Shown here: in pieces, positions 27,822 to 34,486 of the stretch | How positions within the stretch are numbered: position 1 is the first letter of the stretch | Layout: the number at the start of each line of letters is the position of its first letter | From: Cristatella mucedo | Lineage: Eukaryota > Bryozoa > Phylactolaemata > Cristatellidae | Assembly: GCA_009760855.2 (NCBI GenBank) | Contig: WPIO01000008.1 | Location: 4,062,501 to 4,126,500, forward strand | Direction: 5' to 3' | Length of the DNA stretch: 64,000 nucleotides | Program-made: the position numbers and the translations under genes | Notes under the pieces: model-generated | Seen by the model: the letters and a program-made list of their open reading frames with translations, nothing else | Databases searched by the model: none | Told to the model about the DNA's origin: nothing

Positions 27822-28838
27822 GAGCAGCCGTGACATTGCTCTCCCTATGGTCGCTACACATGGCACAGCCTCTGTGACCGTCGTTTCTGCTTTAGGTAGC
27901 GGTCGTGTCGCTAAAGATTTGCAATATTGAATGTGGAATGGAACTCAAAGGCAACGATGCTGTCGTCAAGTTCGCTGTCAACCATTTTATCGCATCGGAT
28001 TTAGGCTCTTTGCCTTACGATGACTTCCTGAATCGACATATGGCTGGTTAGTATGTCGCACACATTCTCCGTTTGTAATGTCGTCAATGACGGAATGAAA
28101 ATGAACTGTCTCCAGGGTCCGTTAGTTTTTCTCGTTATTCATCCTATTCATCTAAAACCGGTACTCTCTACCGACTGCCATCACGTCACCGATTTTAGGA
28201 AATTGTAAGCGTTGCTAAAAACCCACGTGCTGCTCACAGCATTTGCTTTGCCCCTGTAAATTGTTCGCTGTGTGCTCATGCATGCTGAAATTGATCATGC
28301 TGCTTTCCACATCAGGTTAAACGCTCCTTACCGATATGTATGAAATTCTTAGAAAGCGATTTAGTTCTCTCGTGACCCTACAGAAATGAATGATTATTGT
28401 TATTGTTATTCTGAGAACAGTTTTACGGATTTGTACTATATTCTGTTACAGTCTTTGCATTTAGTGTTGCATAGAGGCATGATGATAGCAGCCAATCATT
28501 GTATTGGAATTCATGGTAGTATCGTGGCTATAATATGTTCCCGGATCCATTCGTAGTGAGTACTGTTTCTTGGTTACTTACTAGCTGTGCTTGTATGTTT
28601 CACTCTATTGTCTGCATGTATGTAGCTCGACAGAAGATTGCTCTCTGCAAGTATCTCTTATGCTACGGTTGAATGTATGCTGGATTGCTGGCATGATCGC
28701 ATCCGTCCTGATCTTTCCGTTGAGTTGGGCCTTGATAATTTAGTTCATGTGGTGTTTTATCACCTTTTCTGGTACTTAGTTGCCATACATTTAGTGGGTT
28801 CCTGTGTCGCTGCGCTCTTACGTGAGATTTAGTAGTGG

Positions 28839-28923
<85 letters not shown>

Positions 28924-31873
28924 CTATATCCTCTATCCAAGACAAGACAACAGGCATTTTCATATATTCCTGTGTGTGGAGGTTATGCTTTTAGCCTGTG
29001 TGCATGCACGTGTGTGTGTGCGCACGTGCGTGTGTGCACGCTCATGTGTGCCTGTGCATGCATGCAGTGAGTACTGAGAAACGTAGTGACACTCCTGGGA
29101 CCGAGTTTTAATATCCTTAATACGTGTTTGCCCTTATCCGGTTGATTGGAGGTATATGCAATCTGATGGGACAAGCTTTTCTTATCCATAGTTTGCACTA
29201 TTCCATTTCCTCGGATATCACTGTGCACTTCTGTAAATATTTGCTGCCAAGTGTCAGTTGAGCTGCTAGAATGAATGCTGGCTAGACCAAGTACTCATTT
29301 TCTCTAGTTTCGTGCAATAATAATAATAATAATACCTTTGTATAGCACCCTCAGAGAACTGAGTCTCTTACTAGGCACTTGACAGTTGCTGTATATAAAG
29401 CACAACCAAATGATTGGTGGTAACATCCACAAGCAGTAGGTATAGTGTAAGCAGGTACGTGCACACTAAGAACGAAATTCGTACTCAATGCAGATGAATT
29501 TCCCATTAGCTATCTTCCTCCTTTGAAGTATCGTTTCTCCATTTGCTCTCATTATCTCGCAGTGTCTTTTTCAGCAGTCAGCAAGTCTTTTGTTTTGCTT
29601 GTCAGCCTGCTCATCGATTGGCAAGACGTGTTGAGAATTTGACCACCACCCCTTCCCCCTGCATGTTTGCGGTCATGTTAGCAGGGAACGGTGACGACCC
29701 AGCGAACCGGCCCCGGTGCAAAATTTTCTCCACCGTCCCTTCTGTTTCATATACAGCCTCATAGAGCAGAAAAGAAGGATTTATTTTATGCATCAGCAAG
29801 GCTATCGAGGCACAGCTTGTGGCCAGCCATCTTGATTAGAAAAATGTGCACTTTGGCAAAATCCCTCGAGCAGTCGCTCTGGACGATCGCATTGCATCCG
29901 AAGTTCTTGCGACGTTAGTGCAAGTCGCGGCTGCCTCCTCACTGGAGCCGAGCCGAGCTCCCACTCACTGCCACTCCCTCGGGACCGCTCTCGTGGCAGC
30001 ACTATCGGAATCCTATCGCCCAGGCGTTGCCGCCCCTCCCCATTGACTCGTCCTTCCCTGCTCTCGGAGCGGCTTTTGCTCTGAGCACCAGGCTTAGTGG
30101 GCCGGCCGGCCCTGGATAGCAGCCAATCCTTTCGCTGCCGGTTCACATTGATCTGCTCCGCCGTCGCCGCCCCCTTCCATGGCTGGCCACGCTTGCCGAT
30201 CGTTCCAGCTGATGGTTGCTTGACCTTTTAGCTCAGTGCGTTCTGGAGCCGGTGCAGGTTCTACTGCCGTCGTTGGCTGCCGGCCATCGGCCTGCGCCAC
30301 CAGTGCTGGTTCGGCTGCTAGCTGGCTCAGGCATAGAGCATCCGCAGATGGGACCGCTAGAAGATGGCTTTGCCAGCATAGCTATCGCCGACTACGCGTT
30401 TGCCATTGACCAGTCAACCGTGGACCGGCTGTCGTCCTTCGCAGCTGCCCTGCAAACGGGCGGCCTTTCCAGCAAAACCCCACCCAAGCCGCTTTGTATC
30501 GACTTGTGCAATGTGACGGCTACCATCAGGGTGAGCTCGCGTGGGATGCCTGGCGACGTGCTCGGACGGTCAAAGGACACCCTGCCGCGATTTGAAACGC
30601 CTCGCCTGGCGGCACGCGCTTCTGCACTCTACCACATCTGCCGTCACGTACGCGTGCGCGCTAGCGCCGACCACTAGCATAGCCTGCGAGTCGGACCCGC
30701 CGCCGAGCAATCGTTGCTAAGCGCACGAGAGAGTGCTTGCTGCCCTCGTATCGCCCGTAGGATGATGCCGAGACTCCGAGCTCCGCCCCTTCAAAGAATG
30801 CGAAGCCGGTCGTCGTGCATCTCAGCAAGGTTAACGTCACCAGAACTCTGGATGGCACGATATCCATTCACGGTGAGAGAGCTGGGCTTGGCATTAGCGA
30901 TCATTTCACTCCGCTAGCGGCAGCAACGCTAGCGGATGGGCGAGTCAGGAGTGCACCGCCACCAAGGGCCAGGCTGTTGCCGGAGCGTCGCGGCCGTGCA
31001 GCCTGGCGACGCAGCCGGCGGCTGCGGTCTAGGCCCTTTGATTCGTGGGCGGATGGAAGAGTCCAGCATTATGGGGGTGTGATTTTTGTTCTCCTACCCC
31101 CCCCCCCCCCATGAATTGGCGTCCCACACCTCGCACCTTGCCCCTTCTCACGTTGTTTGCTCGTGCCTTCAGGTGACACGGTGGCCCGTCCGTGGCCCGT
31201 GCAGATTCGCCAGGATCAGCGCACGCAAGCAGCTGCTGCTGCGTCCAAGTCGCACGACTTTGCCACGATGACGGAGACATCGGGAGCGTTGCAAGCCGAC
31301 GCCCGCATGCCGAAGGACACGCCCACCAAGACCGACGGCCGAGCGCCGCCGTCGTCGCGCTGCGCCGATGCCACGGCAGCAGCGCGCTCCGATTTCGGCA
31401 GCCCGGGCGGCAGCGAGAGCCCCGCGCAGCAGCTGCTGCTCGAAATGCACTTCCTTCGCGGCGAGAACGACGACCTGCGCGCTCGTCTCGGAGCGAGGGA
31501 GTCGGAGCTGGCCGCTCTGCGCGAGCGGCTCGACGATGCCTCGGCAGCTTCCGCCGCTAGCACCTCTGCCTCCACCAGCGGTGACGGTCATGGAGCCCCG
31601 AGCGGCAGCTGCGTGAGTGGAGAGAGTCCGGAGCCGCCACAGCAGCGGCAGGTCGTCGAGGAAGCGGCAGACGGCGGCTGGCGACGGCGGCTGCTCGAGA
31701 GCGAGGCGGAGGCCGACGAAGCTCGCGCCGAGCGCGACTGCCTGCTGAAGACGGTTCGGCTGCTGCAGGACGAGCTGACAGAGTCGGAGCGCCGCGCCAA
31801 CGCCGCCCGCGCCGAGGCGGAGGCCACTTGGACTGGGCGCGGCAGAGGCAAGGCGGCCGTGCACAAACCGTGA
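2548..31873 (+). CDS. BLTP3: BLTP3-family bridge-like lipid transfer protein (UHRF1BP1/UHRF1BP1L-like), 20 exons
   Basis: Exons: 2548-2591, 10844-11006, 12637-12675, 12939-13021, 13968-14076, 15203-15443, 17010-17173, 17290-17434, 17645-17734, 18985-19413, 21539-21645, 22828-22932, 23823-24891, 25020-25169, 25336-25634 (alternative end 25658), 25957-26196, 27896-28046, 30232-30530, 30761-30872, 31173-31873. All phases match, giving 4,740 nt or 1,579 aa (1,587 with the alternative donor). The human paralogues are about 1,440-1,464 aa. Residues 1-70 form the chorein N-terminus, with [10 protein letters not shown] and LELPTWL. Later landmarks are [28 protein letters not shown] and the C-terminal coiled coil. 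The family is known to form long hydrophobic grooves that move lipid between membranes at contact sites, BLTP3 members on endosomal/Golgi traffic. The identity is secure; the fine ends of exons 15-17 are less so. No AATAAA is evident within about 800 bp after the stop. Confidence 0.95.
3200..4100 (+). mobile_element. Degenerate LINE fragment (reverse transcriptase C-terminal region)
   Basis: A broken plus-strand frame near 3700-3800 reads [20 protein letters not shown], followed by RIDFKILN. This matches the corresponding segment of the better LINE copy at 6681-7380 ([20 protein letters not shown]). Stops and frame changes are frequent, so this is an old copy inside BLTP3 intron 1. The outer limits are approximate. 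Confidence 0.65.
4170..4335 (-). repeat. tRNA-derived SINE, family A
   Basis: Minus-oriented copy with inverted B-box ggactcgaacccacgacc near 4268, the body gtcaccaccacttgctgtgg and the tRNA-like head complement ctgaacaaagacccaggg at its right end. Confidence 0.75.
4459..4690 (-). repeat. LINE-1-type 3' tail copy, family B
   Basis: An A/T-rich tail at the left end is followed by the window-wide stretch gtatagcacactcagagaac and ttaatctctttctagacac. Then comes the longer 3' UTR-like part with repeated gtggcaacatgca and tgtcaacaagcat motifs. The same order is found next to reverse-transcriptase sequence at 6319-7380 and 42718-43400, so this is read as a 5'-truncated LINE copy. Confidence 0.65.
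5305..5421. repeat. (TC)n microsatellite
   Basis: Interrupted TC dinucleotide run in BLTP3 intron 1. Open frames in all registers here are products of the repeat. Confidence 0.95.
6100..6318 (-). mobile_element. LINE fragment, reverse transcriptase N-terminal motif
   Basis: Minus strand reads [20 protein letters not shown], then [11 protein letters not shown], the first conserved block of a jockey-supergroup (CR1/L2-like) reverse transcriptase. It starts exactly where the (ATT)n tail of the neighbouring LINE ends at 6319. This suggests nested insertion of one LINE beside or into another. Confidence 0.7.
6319..7380 (-). mobile_element. 5'-truncated LINE (CR1/L2-like) with 3' UTR and (ATT)n tail
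   Basis: On the minus strand two frames, 7359-6940 and 6950-6681, carry the C-terminal part of a reverse transcriptase. Motifs are [43 protein letters not shown] and [10 protein letters not shown]. They are followed by about 360 bp of 3' UTR with the family B stretch and an (ATT)n tail at 6319. The frame is broken between the two parts. A family A SINE piece (6549-6655) lies within the 3' UTR. This is the best-preserved LINE in the window. Confidence 0.8.
6549..6655 (-). repeat. tRNA-derived SINE, family A, truncated
   Basis: Contains agctgattaaacagcctc and gctatcaccaccgcttgcag, then stops before the tRNA-like head, inside LINE 3' sequence. Confidence 0.7.
7381..10537. other. Remainder of BLTP3 intron 1 before the TG repeat
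   Basis: Only short family B tail copies at about 7886-7972 and 8803-8880 and an AT dinucleotide run at 9698-9712 are recognisable. No exon-like segment with family resemblance was found. Open frames such as 9192-9515 (-) and 8104-8520 (-) lack support. Confidence 0.55.
10538..10694. repeat. (TG)n microsatellite with CCATGTG interruptions
   Basis: TG dinucleotide tract broken by regularly recurring tgccatgtg units, about 150 nt before BLTP3 exon 2. It generates cysteine/valine or threonine/histidine frames that are not genes. Confidence 0.95.
10844..11006 (+). CDS. BLTP3: BLTP3 exon 2 (chorein domain)
   Basis: Acceptor ctcacag; donor gtacgt at 11007. Residues 15-69 include [20 protein letters not shown] and [12 protein letters not shown], the most diagnostic part of the BLTP3 N-terminus. 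Confidence 0.96.
11083..11138. repeat. (CTC)n trinucleotide repeat
   Basis: About 18 CTC units in BLTP3 intron 2, some 80 nt after the exon 2 donor. Confidence 0.95.
11715..12240 (-). mobile_element. LINE family D, 3' end copy
   Basis: Minus strand reads [18 protein letters not shown] within a broken frame (12107-11787), followed by a 3' UTR ending in ggagttacagacggagata. The same sequence recurs at 32700-33190, 49040-49279, 54420-55505 and 58640-58745. Lies in BLTP3 intron 2. Confidence 0.75.
12637..12675 (+). CDS. BLTP3: BLTP3 exon 3 (39 nt)
   Basis: Acceptor ttgttttcag; donor gtgaga at 12676. Encodes [13 protein letters not shown] in phase 0 on both sides, matching the family segment after the exon 2 chorein part. 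Confidence 0.9.
12939..13021 (+). CDS. BLTP3: BLTP3 exon 4
   Basis: Acceptor tactttcag; donor gtgctg at 13022. Encodes [19 protein letters not shown] and eight more residues, ending two bases into a Ser codon. Confidence 0.93.
13470..13682 (+). repeat. Family B LINE-tail copy, plus orientation
   Basis: Close inverted counterpart of 6319-6540, with the same 3' UTR words (ccattcaattgcatttccct, aagcgcctagagagagattg) and an (ATT)n tail at 13668-13682. Its good preservation suggests a fairly recent insertion into BLTP3 intron 4. Confidence 0.75.
13968..14076 (+). CDS. BLTP3: BLTP3 exon 5
   Basis: Acceptor tttttgcag; donor gtgagg at 14077. The first base completes Ser, then [20 protein letters not shown] follows and the exon ends FKAELQ. 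This matches the family segment F-x-x-K/R-V-V-E/D-G-M. Confidence 0.95.
15203..15443 (+). CDS. BLTP3: BLTP3 exon 6
   Basis: Acceptor cacttgcag; donor gtaagc at 15444, phase 1. Encodes [18 protein letters not shown] and [19 protein letters not shown], both strongly conserved in the family. Confidence 0.96.
15572..15868. repeat. Composite of LINE-tail, SINE A and SINE C pieces
   Basis: A family B tail piece (15572-15617) runs into a plus-oriented family A SINE (15618-15766, B-box ggttcgattcttg). This is followed by a family C piece (15768-15868) carrying an inverted B-box gggcttgagccc. The order suggests one SINE inserted into another. Lies in BLTP3 intron 6. Confidence 0.65.
17010..17173 (+). 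CDS. BLTP3: BLTP3 exon 7
   Basis: Acceptor gtttctag; donor gttgga at 17174. The split codon gives Asp. Encodes [20 protein letters not shown], a hallmark of the family, and ends ADRLLQ in phase 0. Confidence 0.95.
17290..17434 (+). CDS. BLTP3: BLTP3 exon 8
   Basis: Acceptor cgtcggcag; donor gtgcgt at 17435, phase 1. Encodes [13 protein letters not shown] then [11 protein letters not shown], matching the family block F-D-x-x-E-S-S-x-H. The next intron starts with a TC run directly after the donor. Confidence 0.93.
17440..17516. repeat. (TC)n microsatellite abutting a splice donor
   Basis: About 38 TC units beginning five bases after the first base of intron 8, which is only 210 nt long. The tract therefore makes up over a third of the intron. 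Confidence 0.95.
17645..17734 (+). CDS. BLTP3: BLTP3 exon 9
   Basis: Acceptor ctttttcag; donor gtgagc at 17735. The split codon gives Asp, then [20 protein letters not shown] and IDHYPIRAA. This parallels the family stretch with G-G-A-x-x and D-Y-Y-P. Ends in phase 1. Confidence 0.9.
18036..18438 (-). mobile_element. Retroelement remnant, endonuclease-like C-terminal region
   Basis: The minus frame 18435-18109 reads [20 protein letters not shown], then [24 protein letters not shown], and further residues around [10 protein letters not shown]. This pattern resembles the C-terminal tail after the reverse transcriptase in LINEs with a restriction-like endonuclease (R2/NeSL-type): K-x-x-K-Y followed by a hydrophobic V-G-A-L-G-x-W stretch. 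It is a fragment in BLTP3 intron 9. The assignment rests on recognition of that tail only. Confidence 0.45.
18985..19413 (+). CDS. BLTP3: BLTP3 exon 10
   Basis: Acceptor ccgctccag; donor gtgggc at 19414. Encodes [10 protein letters not shown], then [20 protein letters not shown] with a poly-Gln run. An Ala/Gly-rich linker follows, then [16 protein letters not shown] and [10 protein letters not shown]. The last two blocks match the family; the linker is probably lineage-specific and disordered. Confidence 0.94.
21275..21362 (-). repeat. tRNA-derived SINE, family A, fragment
   Basis: Carries ccacttgcagtgggcaataa and an inverted B-box-like ggactcaaccctcgg. Located in BLTP3 intron 10. Confidence 0.65.
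21539..21645 (+). CDS. BLTP3: BLTP3 exon 11
   Basis: Acceptor ccgttgcag; donor gtaaga at 21646. Encodes [20 protein letters not shown] and [15 protein letters not shown], matching the family segment that ends L-W-V-N-x-F. Phase 0 at the end. Confidence 0.95.
22828..22932 (+). CDS. BLTP3: BLTP3 exon 12
   Basis: Acceptor cccctgtag; donor gtgagg at 22933. Encodes [16 protein letters not shown], a poly-Ala run and [11 protein letters not shown], corresponding to the family segment H-x-D-I-R-L-D-A-F-x-x-K. A 35-codon exon, phase 0 on both sides. Confidence 0.88.
23823..24891 (+). CDS. BLTP3: BLTP3 exon 13 (large central exon)
   Basis: Acceptor gccacag after a long pyrimidine tract; donor gtaggt at 24892, phase 1. 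Covers residues 574-929. Family-like blocks are [47 protein letters not shown] and [20 protein letters not shown]. Linkers are rich in Ala, Ser, Pro and Gly and probably disordered. Confidence 0.95.
25020..25169 (+). CDS. BLTP3: BLTP3 exon 14
   Basis: Acceptor ttgtcag; donor gtgagc at 25170. The split codon gives Asp. Encodes [20 protein letters not shown] inside a Ser/Gly-rich stretch. Phase 1 on both sides agrees with its neighbours. Confidence 0.82.
25336..25634 (+). CDS. BLTP3: BLTP3 exon 15 (two possible donors)
   Basis: Acceptor cgtttgcag. Encodes a Ser/Ala-rich, probably disordered linker with [11 protein letters not shown] near the end. Two in-frame donors exist: gtagac at 25635 and the stronger-looking gtgagc at 25659. 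They differ by eight codons and both leave phase 0, so either or both may be used. Confidence 0.82.
25957..26196 (+). CDS. BLTP3: BLTP3 exon 16
   Basis: Acceptor ctcttcaag; proposed donor gtgcgg at 26197, chosen because it leaves phase 0, as exon 17 requires. Encodes [20 protein letters not shown] then [15 protein letters not shown]. This is an acidic Ser-rich segment of the kind found in the middle of family members, ahead of the C-terminal repeats. Confidence 0.8.
26305..26512. repeat. (TG)n(TA)n tract followed by SINE family C
   Basis: A TG run (to about 26357) and a TA run (to about 26371) are followed on the minus strand by a tRNA-headed SINE. It has the tail ctgtatagcaccctaagaga, an inverted B-box gctcgagcccacg near 26449 and head complement to about 26512. 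The dinucleotide run sits at the SINE 3' end. Confidence 0.7.
26564..26602. repeat. (TC)n microsatellite
   Basis: Short TC run in BLTP3 intron 16. Confidence 0.9.
27739..27819. repeat. (TC)n microsatellite
   Basis: About 40 TC units ending 76 nt before the BLTP3 exon 17 acceptor, on the pyrimidine strand of the transcript. Confidence 0.95.
27896..28046 (+). CDS. BLTP3: BLTP3 exon 17
   Basis: Acceptor tgctttag; donor gttagt at 28047, phase 1. Encodes [20 protein letters not shown] then [17 protein letters not shown]. This fits the family repeat in which a V-x-V-x-x-I-E strand is followed by a K-G-x-D turn. The exon is too short for routine ORF detection and is supported by phase on both sides. 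Confidence 0.83.
28325..28413 (+). repeat. Old family B tail copy
   Basis: The words ttcttagaaagcgatttagt and an ATT-rich end (gattattgttattgttatt) match the family B tail in plus orientation, with many substitutions. Confidence 0.5.
28840..28921. repeat. (TC)n(TA)n compound microsatellite
   Basis: A TC run to 28878 passes directly into a TA run to about 28921 in BLTP3 intron 17. Confidence 0.95.
29317..29440 (-). repeat. Family B LINE-tail copy
   Basis: (AAT)n at the left, then ttgtatagcaccctcagaga and gagtctcttactaggcactt, then the accaaatgattggtggtaac stretch typical of the LINE 3' UTR. Confidence 0.65.
30232..30530 (+). CDS. BLTP3: BLTP3 exon 18
   Basis: Acceptor gaccttttag; donor gtgagc at 30531. 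The split codon gives Ala. Encodes [13 protein letters not shown], a linker, then [20 protein letters not shown] and [14 protein letters not shown]. It matches the C-terminal family repeat ending with a strand before a D-D-containing exon. Confidence 0.9.
30761..30872 (+). CDS. BLTP3: BLTP3 exon 19
   Basis: Acceptor cgcccgtag; donor gtgaga at 30873, phase 1. Encodes [20 protein letters not shown] then [17 protein letters not shown]. The motif D-G-T-x-x-I at the end is shared with family members. Confidence 0.9.
31173..31873 (+). CDS. BLTP3: BLTP3 exon 20 (coiled-coil C-terminus, stop)
   Basis: Acceptor gccttcag; TGA at 31871-31873. Two likely coiled-coil helices: one around [20 protein letters not shown] (about residues 1430-1465) and one around [20 protein letters not shown] (about 1513-1566). 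Human family members also end in a coiled coil. An Ala/Ser-rich linker separates the helices. Confidence 0.93.
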
Positions 31874-32699
31874 ACCTGCTACGGTCACCACCTCCGGGGC
31901 GGGGCAGCCGACCGCCTGCCTAGGGGCAGAGCTCAGGCTTACAGCTCTCTCGAATGGGCGTTTGAAGCCGCCACTGTAGCTGCTGCCACTGCTGCTGCTG
32001 GGCTGAGCGGAACGCCACCGTCCCTGCGCGATGGTCGTCACGTGCCATCCACGTGGCACTCGACAGGCCCGGGGCTTCGTCTGCCATCTGACTGCTGCAA
32101 CCGCGATAGCGAGAGCCAACGATACCAGCCGAATTACCTTCAATTCGTTCGCCTCAGACTTGCACTTCCGGCTGCGGCCGGTGCCTTGTTGCTCACGGGT
32201 CCACTTTGCATTTTCGGGAGCGTTCGTTTCCGGCAGTGGTCAGTCGATGGACACGAGCACCGACCAAATGCTTGCACTTTCTGCCCACGACGTGAAGGCT
32301 GCTAAAATCTCGCTCATTCAGGAAGAAGCCCTTCCCTTGCAGAAGGAGCGCCGCTGTGTGCAGGCCCCTTAGCACTTCCGGGCACTGGTGCTGCTGTCTC
32401 GTTGACACGCTAGCGCACCGGAAACAGTTGCTCGTCGGCCGGCATGTCATCTTCTGTGCATACTATTCCCCACTGCCCTGTTCCTTTGTTCATAAGCATA
32501 TCATCACGCTAGGGTGCTCTTGTTTCGTTAAACTCGTGTTGGAAGTTGCAGTTTCCGGAGTGAGCCAATCCGAAGAGGCATGCTGCCAATCCACATTTTT
32601 TAAATGTCACCTGCGCCCCTTCATCTGCTCGAGCATCGGCGGACGCCGTACTCGCTGCTGCTACGGCTCGGACCGAGAGCTGCGCAGGGGCAAAGGAAT
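31874..32699. other. BLTP3 3' flank
   Basis: Probably holds the 3' UTR, but no canonical AATAAA was seen on the plus strand, so its end cannot be placed. Open frames at 32031-32372 and 32356-32703 show no family resemblance. Confidence 0.5.
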
Positions 32700-33630
32700 G
32701 TAATGTAATGCATTTCCGTCTGTAACTCCACAAGGCCACAGGGACTAAGTGGGTGTTACACTGGAGTGTAGCGCACTCAAAGCCTAAGCTTCTTTCGGTG
32801 AGCATTCGGCAGCCAACAGACTTCATCGCACGCAACAAAGAGAAAGTGGGAAGCATAGCAGAGTCAGGAGAGCAGTCGATGTAGTGAGTAGCATGGAAGT
32901 AGCAATTCAGGACCACTGAAAAGGATGTGCCATAGTCGGCAGCAGGAGAGTAGTTGTCATTGCATAAGAATTGTGGAAGCGAGTTCCACAGTCTGGGACC
33001 TGCAAGCTTCTGTCGCCAAGGTCTTTAAGCGGAGCAATGGAACAGCTAATTTCTTGTACATGCAGAATCTGAGGGCAAGAGGTGGCTGAAATTGGTGCAG
33101 CAGTTCAGCTAGGTATGGATGAGCCAAGCCATGGTCGGCATTGTGGGTCAGTGTAATAGCTTTGCTCTATATCTGTTGATCAACCGGCAGCCATCCATGG
33201 TCTTTCAGCAGAGCTGGCACATTGTCAAACCTGTGGTTTTCATTCAAATTTCATTCTTTTCAATGTGTGCTACCAGCTGCTTAGTGACAATTATTCAAGA
33301 ATTTTTGACAAAAATGGAAACTGGGCGATAGTTTGCAAGGACCTCAATATCTAAAGTAGGCTTTTTAAGTATCGGTCTAACGATTGCCGATTTGAATGAC
33401 TTGGGTGCAACCTCTCTATCCAGAGAAGCATTAAAAATCTCGATTATGGCTGGGCTAAGTTGGTCTGTCAGTGAAGACCCCACAGAGATGATGGTATTAG
33501 ATCTTCAGGAGACGAGCTCTTTTTACAAGACCTTACAAAGGTGGCCACATCGCATGCAGAAAGCTCGAACACCGTTTCAAGGAAGGTCACAGGTTGCAAT
33601 TCAGCAATGGCTTTAGTCGGATAGGGGCTT
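32700..33630 (-). mobile_element. LINE family D, internally deleted copy
   Basis: The minus frame 33483-33295 reads SAIVRPILKKPTLDIEVLAN YRPVS, a reverse-transcriptase N-terminal block. Downstream, 33190-32700 carries the same C-terminal and 3' UTR sequence as 11715-12240, ending ggagttacagacggaaatgc. The middle of the reverse transcriptase is missing. Confidence 0.75.
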
Positions 33631-34303
33631 TATGGAGGCGTGAACCTGCACAATTTTGTCAGTGAAGAAGACAGAAATTTAAATGGGGGAGCGAGACGTC
33701 TCGACATTGGCCAGCAAATAATGCTTCGGTTCCCCAATGGACGGCAGGTCGCAGTGGCGTACTGCTGGGGGGGGGGATGTCCCCGGGGGCTGGATCTGGG
33801 TTCGCCCAAATGGGCGTCTAATACCGGGTAGGGGTGCCATCGGTTCAGTTCTTCCCCGGGCGAACAATGTCCCAGGAAACGCCATGAGTAGGTTGCCTTG
33901 TTCTCCGGGTCACTTCTTCCTTCAACAGCTCTACTTTCGTCTGAGCGTTTGCGCCTGAGCATTTTCGCCCTTCGCTGAGCCGTTCTAGAGCCGGCCTAGA
34001 GCCGTCCCAGCAGGTGGGGGGAGCACTCCGCCTGACTGTTATTCAATACCTGGGTTTGGATTACCTTTTGGGCGGCTTCATACAGATCCGCCTGAGTCCG
34101 CCCGCAGAGTGTGACGAGCTGCTCGCAGACTGCCAAATGAGCTGATAACGGACCGCGGTTTCGTGGACGCTAGACGTGCTAGATTATCTATCTATATTGC
34201 TTTCGCCCGGGCAGTTGAGACAGGCAAGCCAGCAGAAATGGTCGCCAGAGTGTTTGTCTAGAAGTGTCCCGACAGCCTAACTCTCTGGGAGCGATAGATC
34301 ATC
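33631..34303. other. Upstream region of the DFPase-like gene
   Basis: Contains a string cagtggcgtactgctgggg near 33753 that looks like a hAT-type terminal repeat, without a clear partner end. The 100 bp before the ATG probably hold the 5' UTR. No TATA box could be assigned. Confidence 0.4.
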
Positions 34304-34486
34304 ATGGCTGCCGACGACGTGGCCGCTGTGCTTCATCCCGAGTTCTCCATGATAGTTAGCGGCGTGAAGGGAGCAGAGGGACCCGTGTTCTCACCTAGCG
34401 GTGAGCTGTACCTGGTGGCACCGGAAGTCGAGATAGAAGGGAAGCCGGCCGGTCAAGTGCTCAGAGTGGATCTGGTCAGCAAAAAG
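34304..34486 (+). CDS. DFPase-like exon 1
   Basis: Encodes residues 1-61, including GVKGAEGPVFSPSGELYLVA and GKPAGQVLRVDLVSKK. No GT donor fits; AAG followed by gcaagt at 34487 is a textbook GC donor and gives phase 0 with exon 2. Confidence 0.93.
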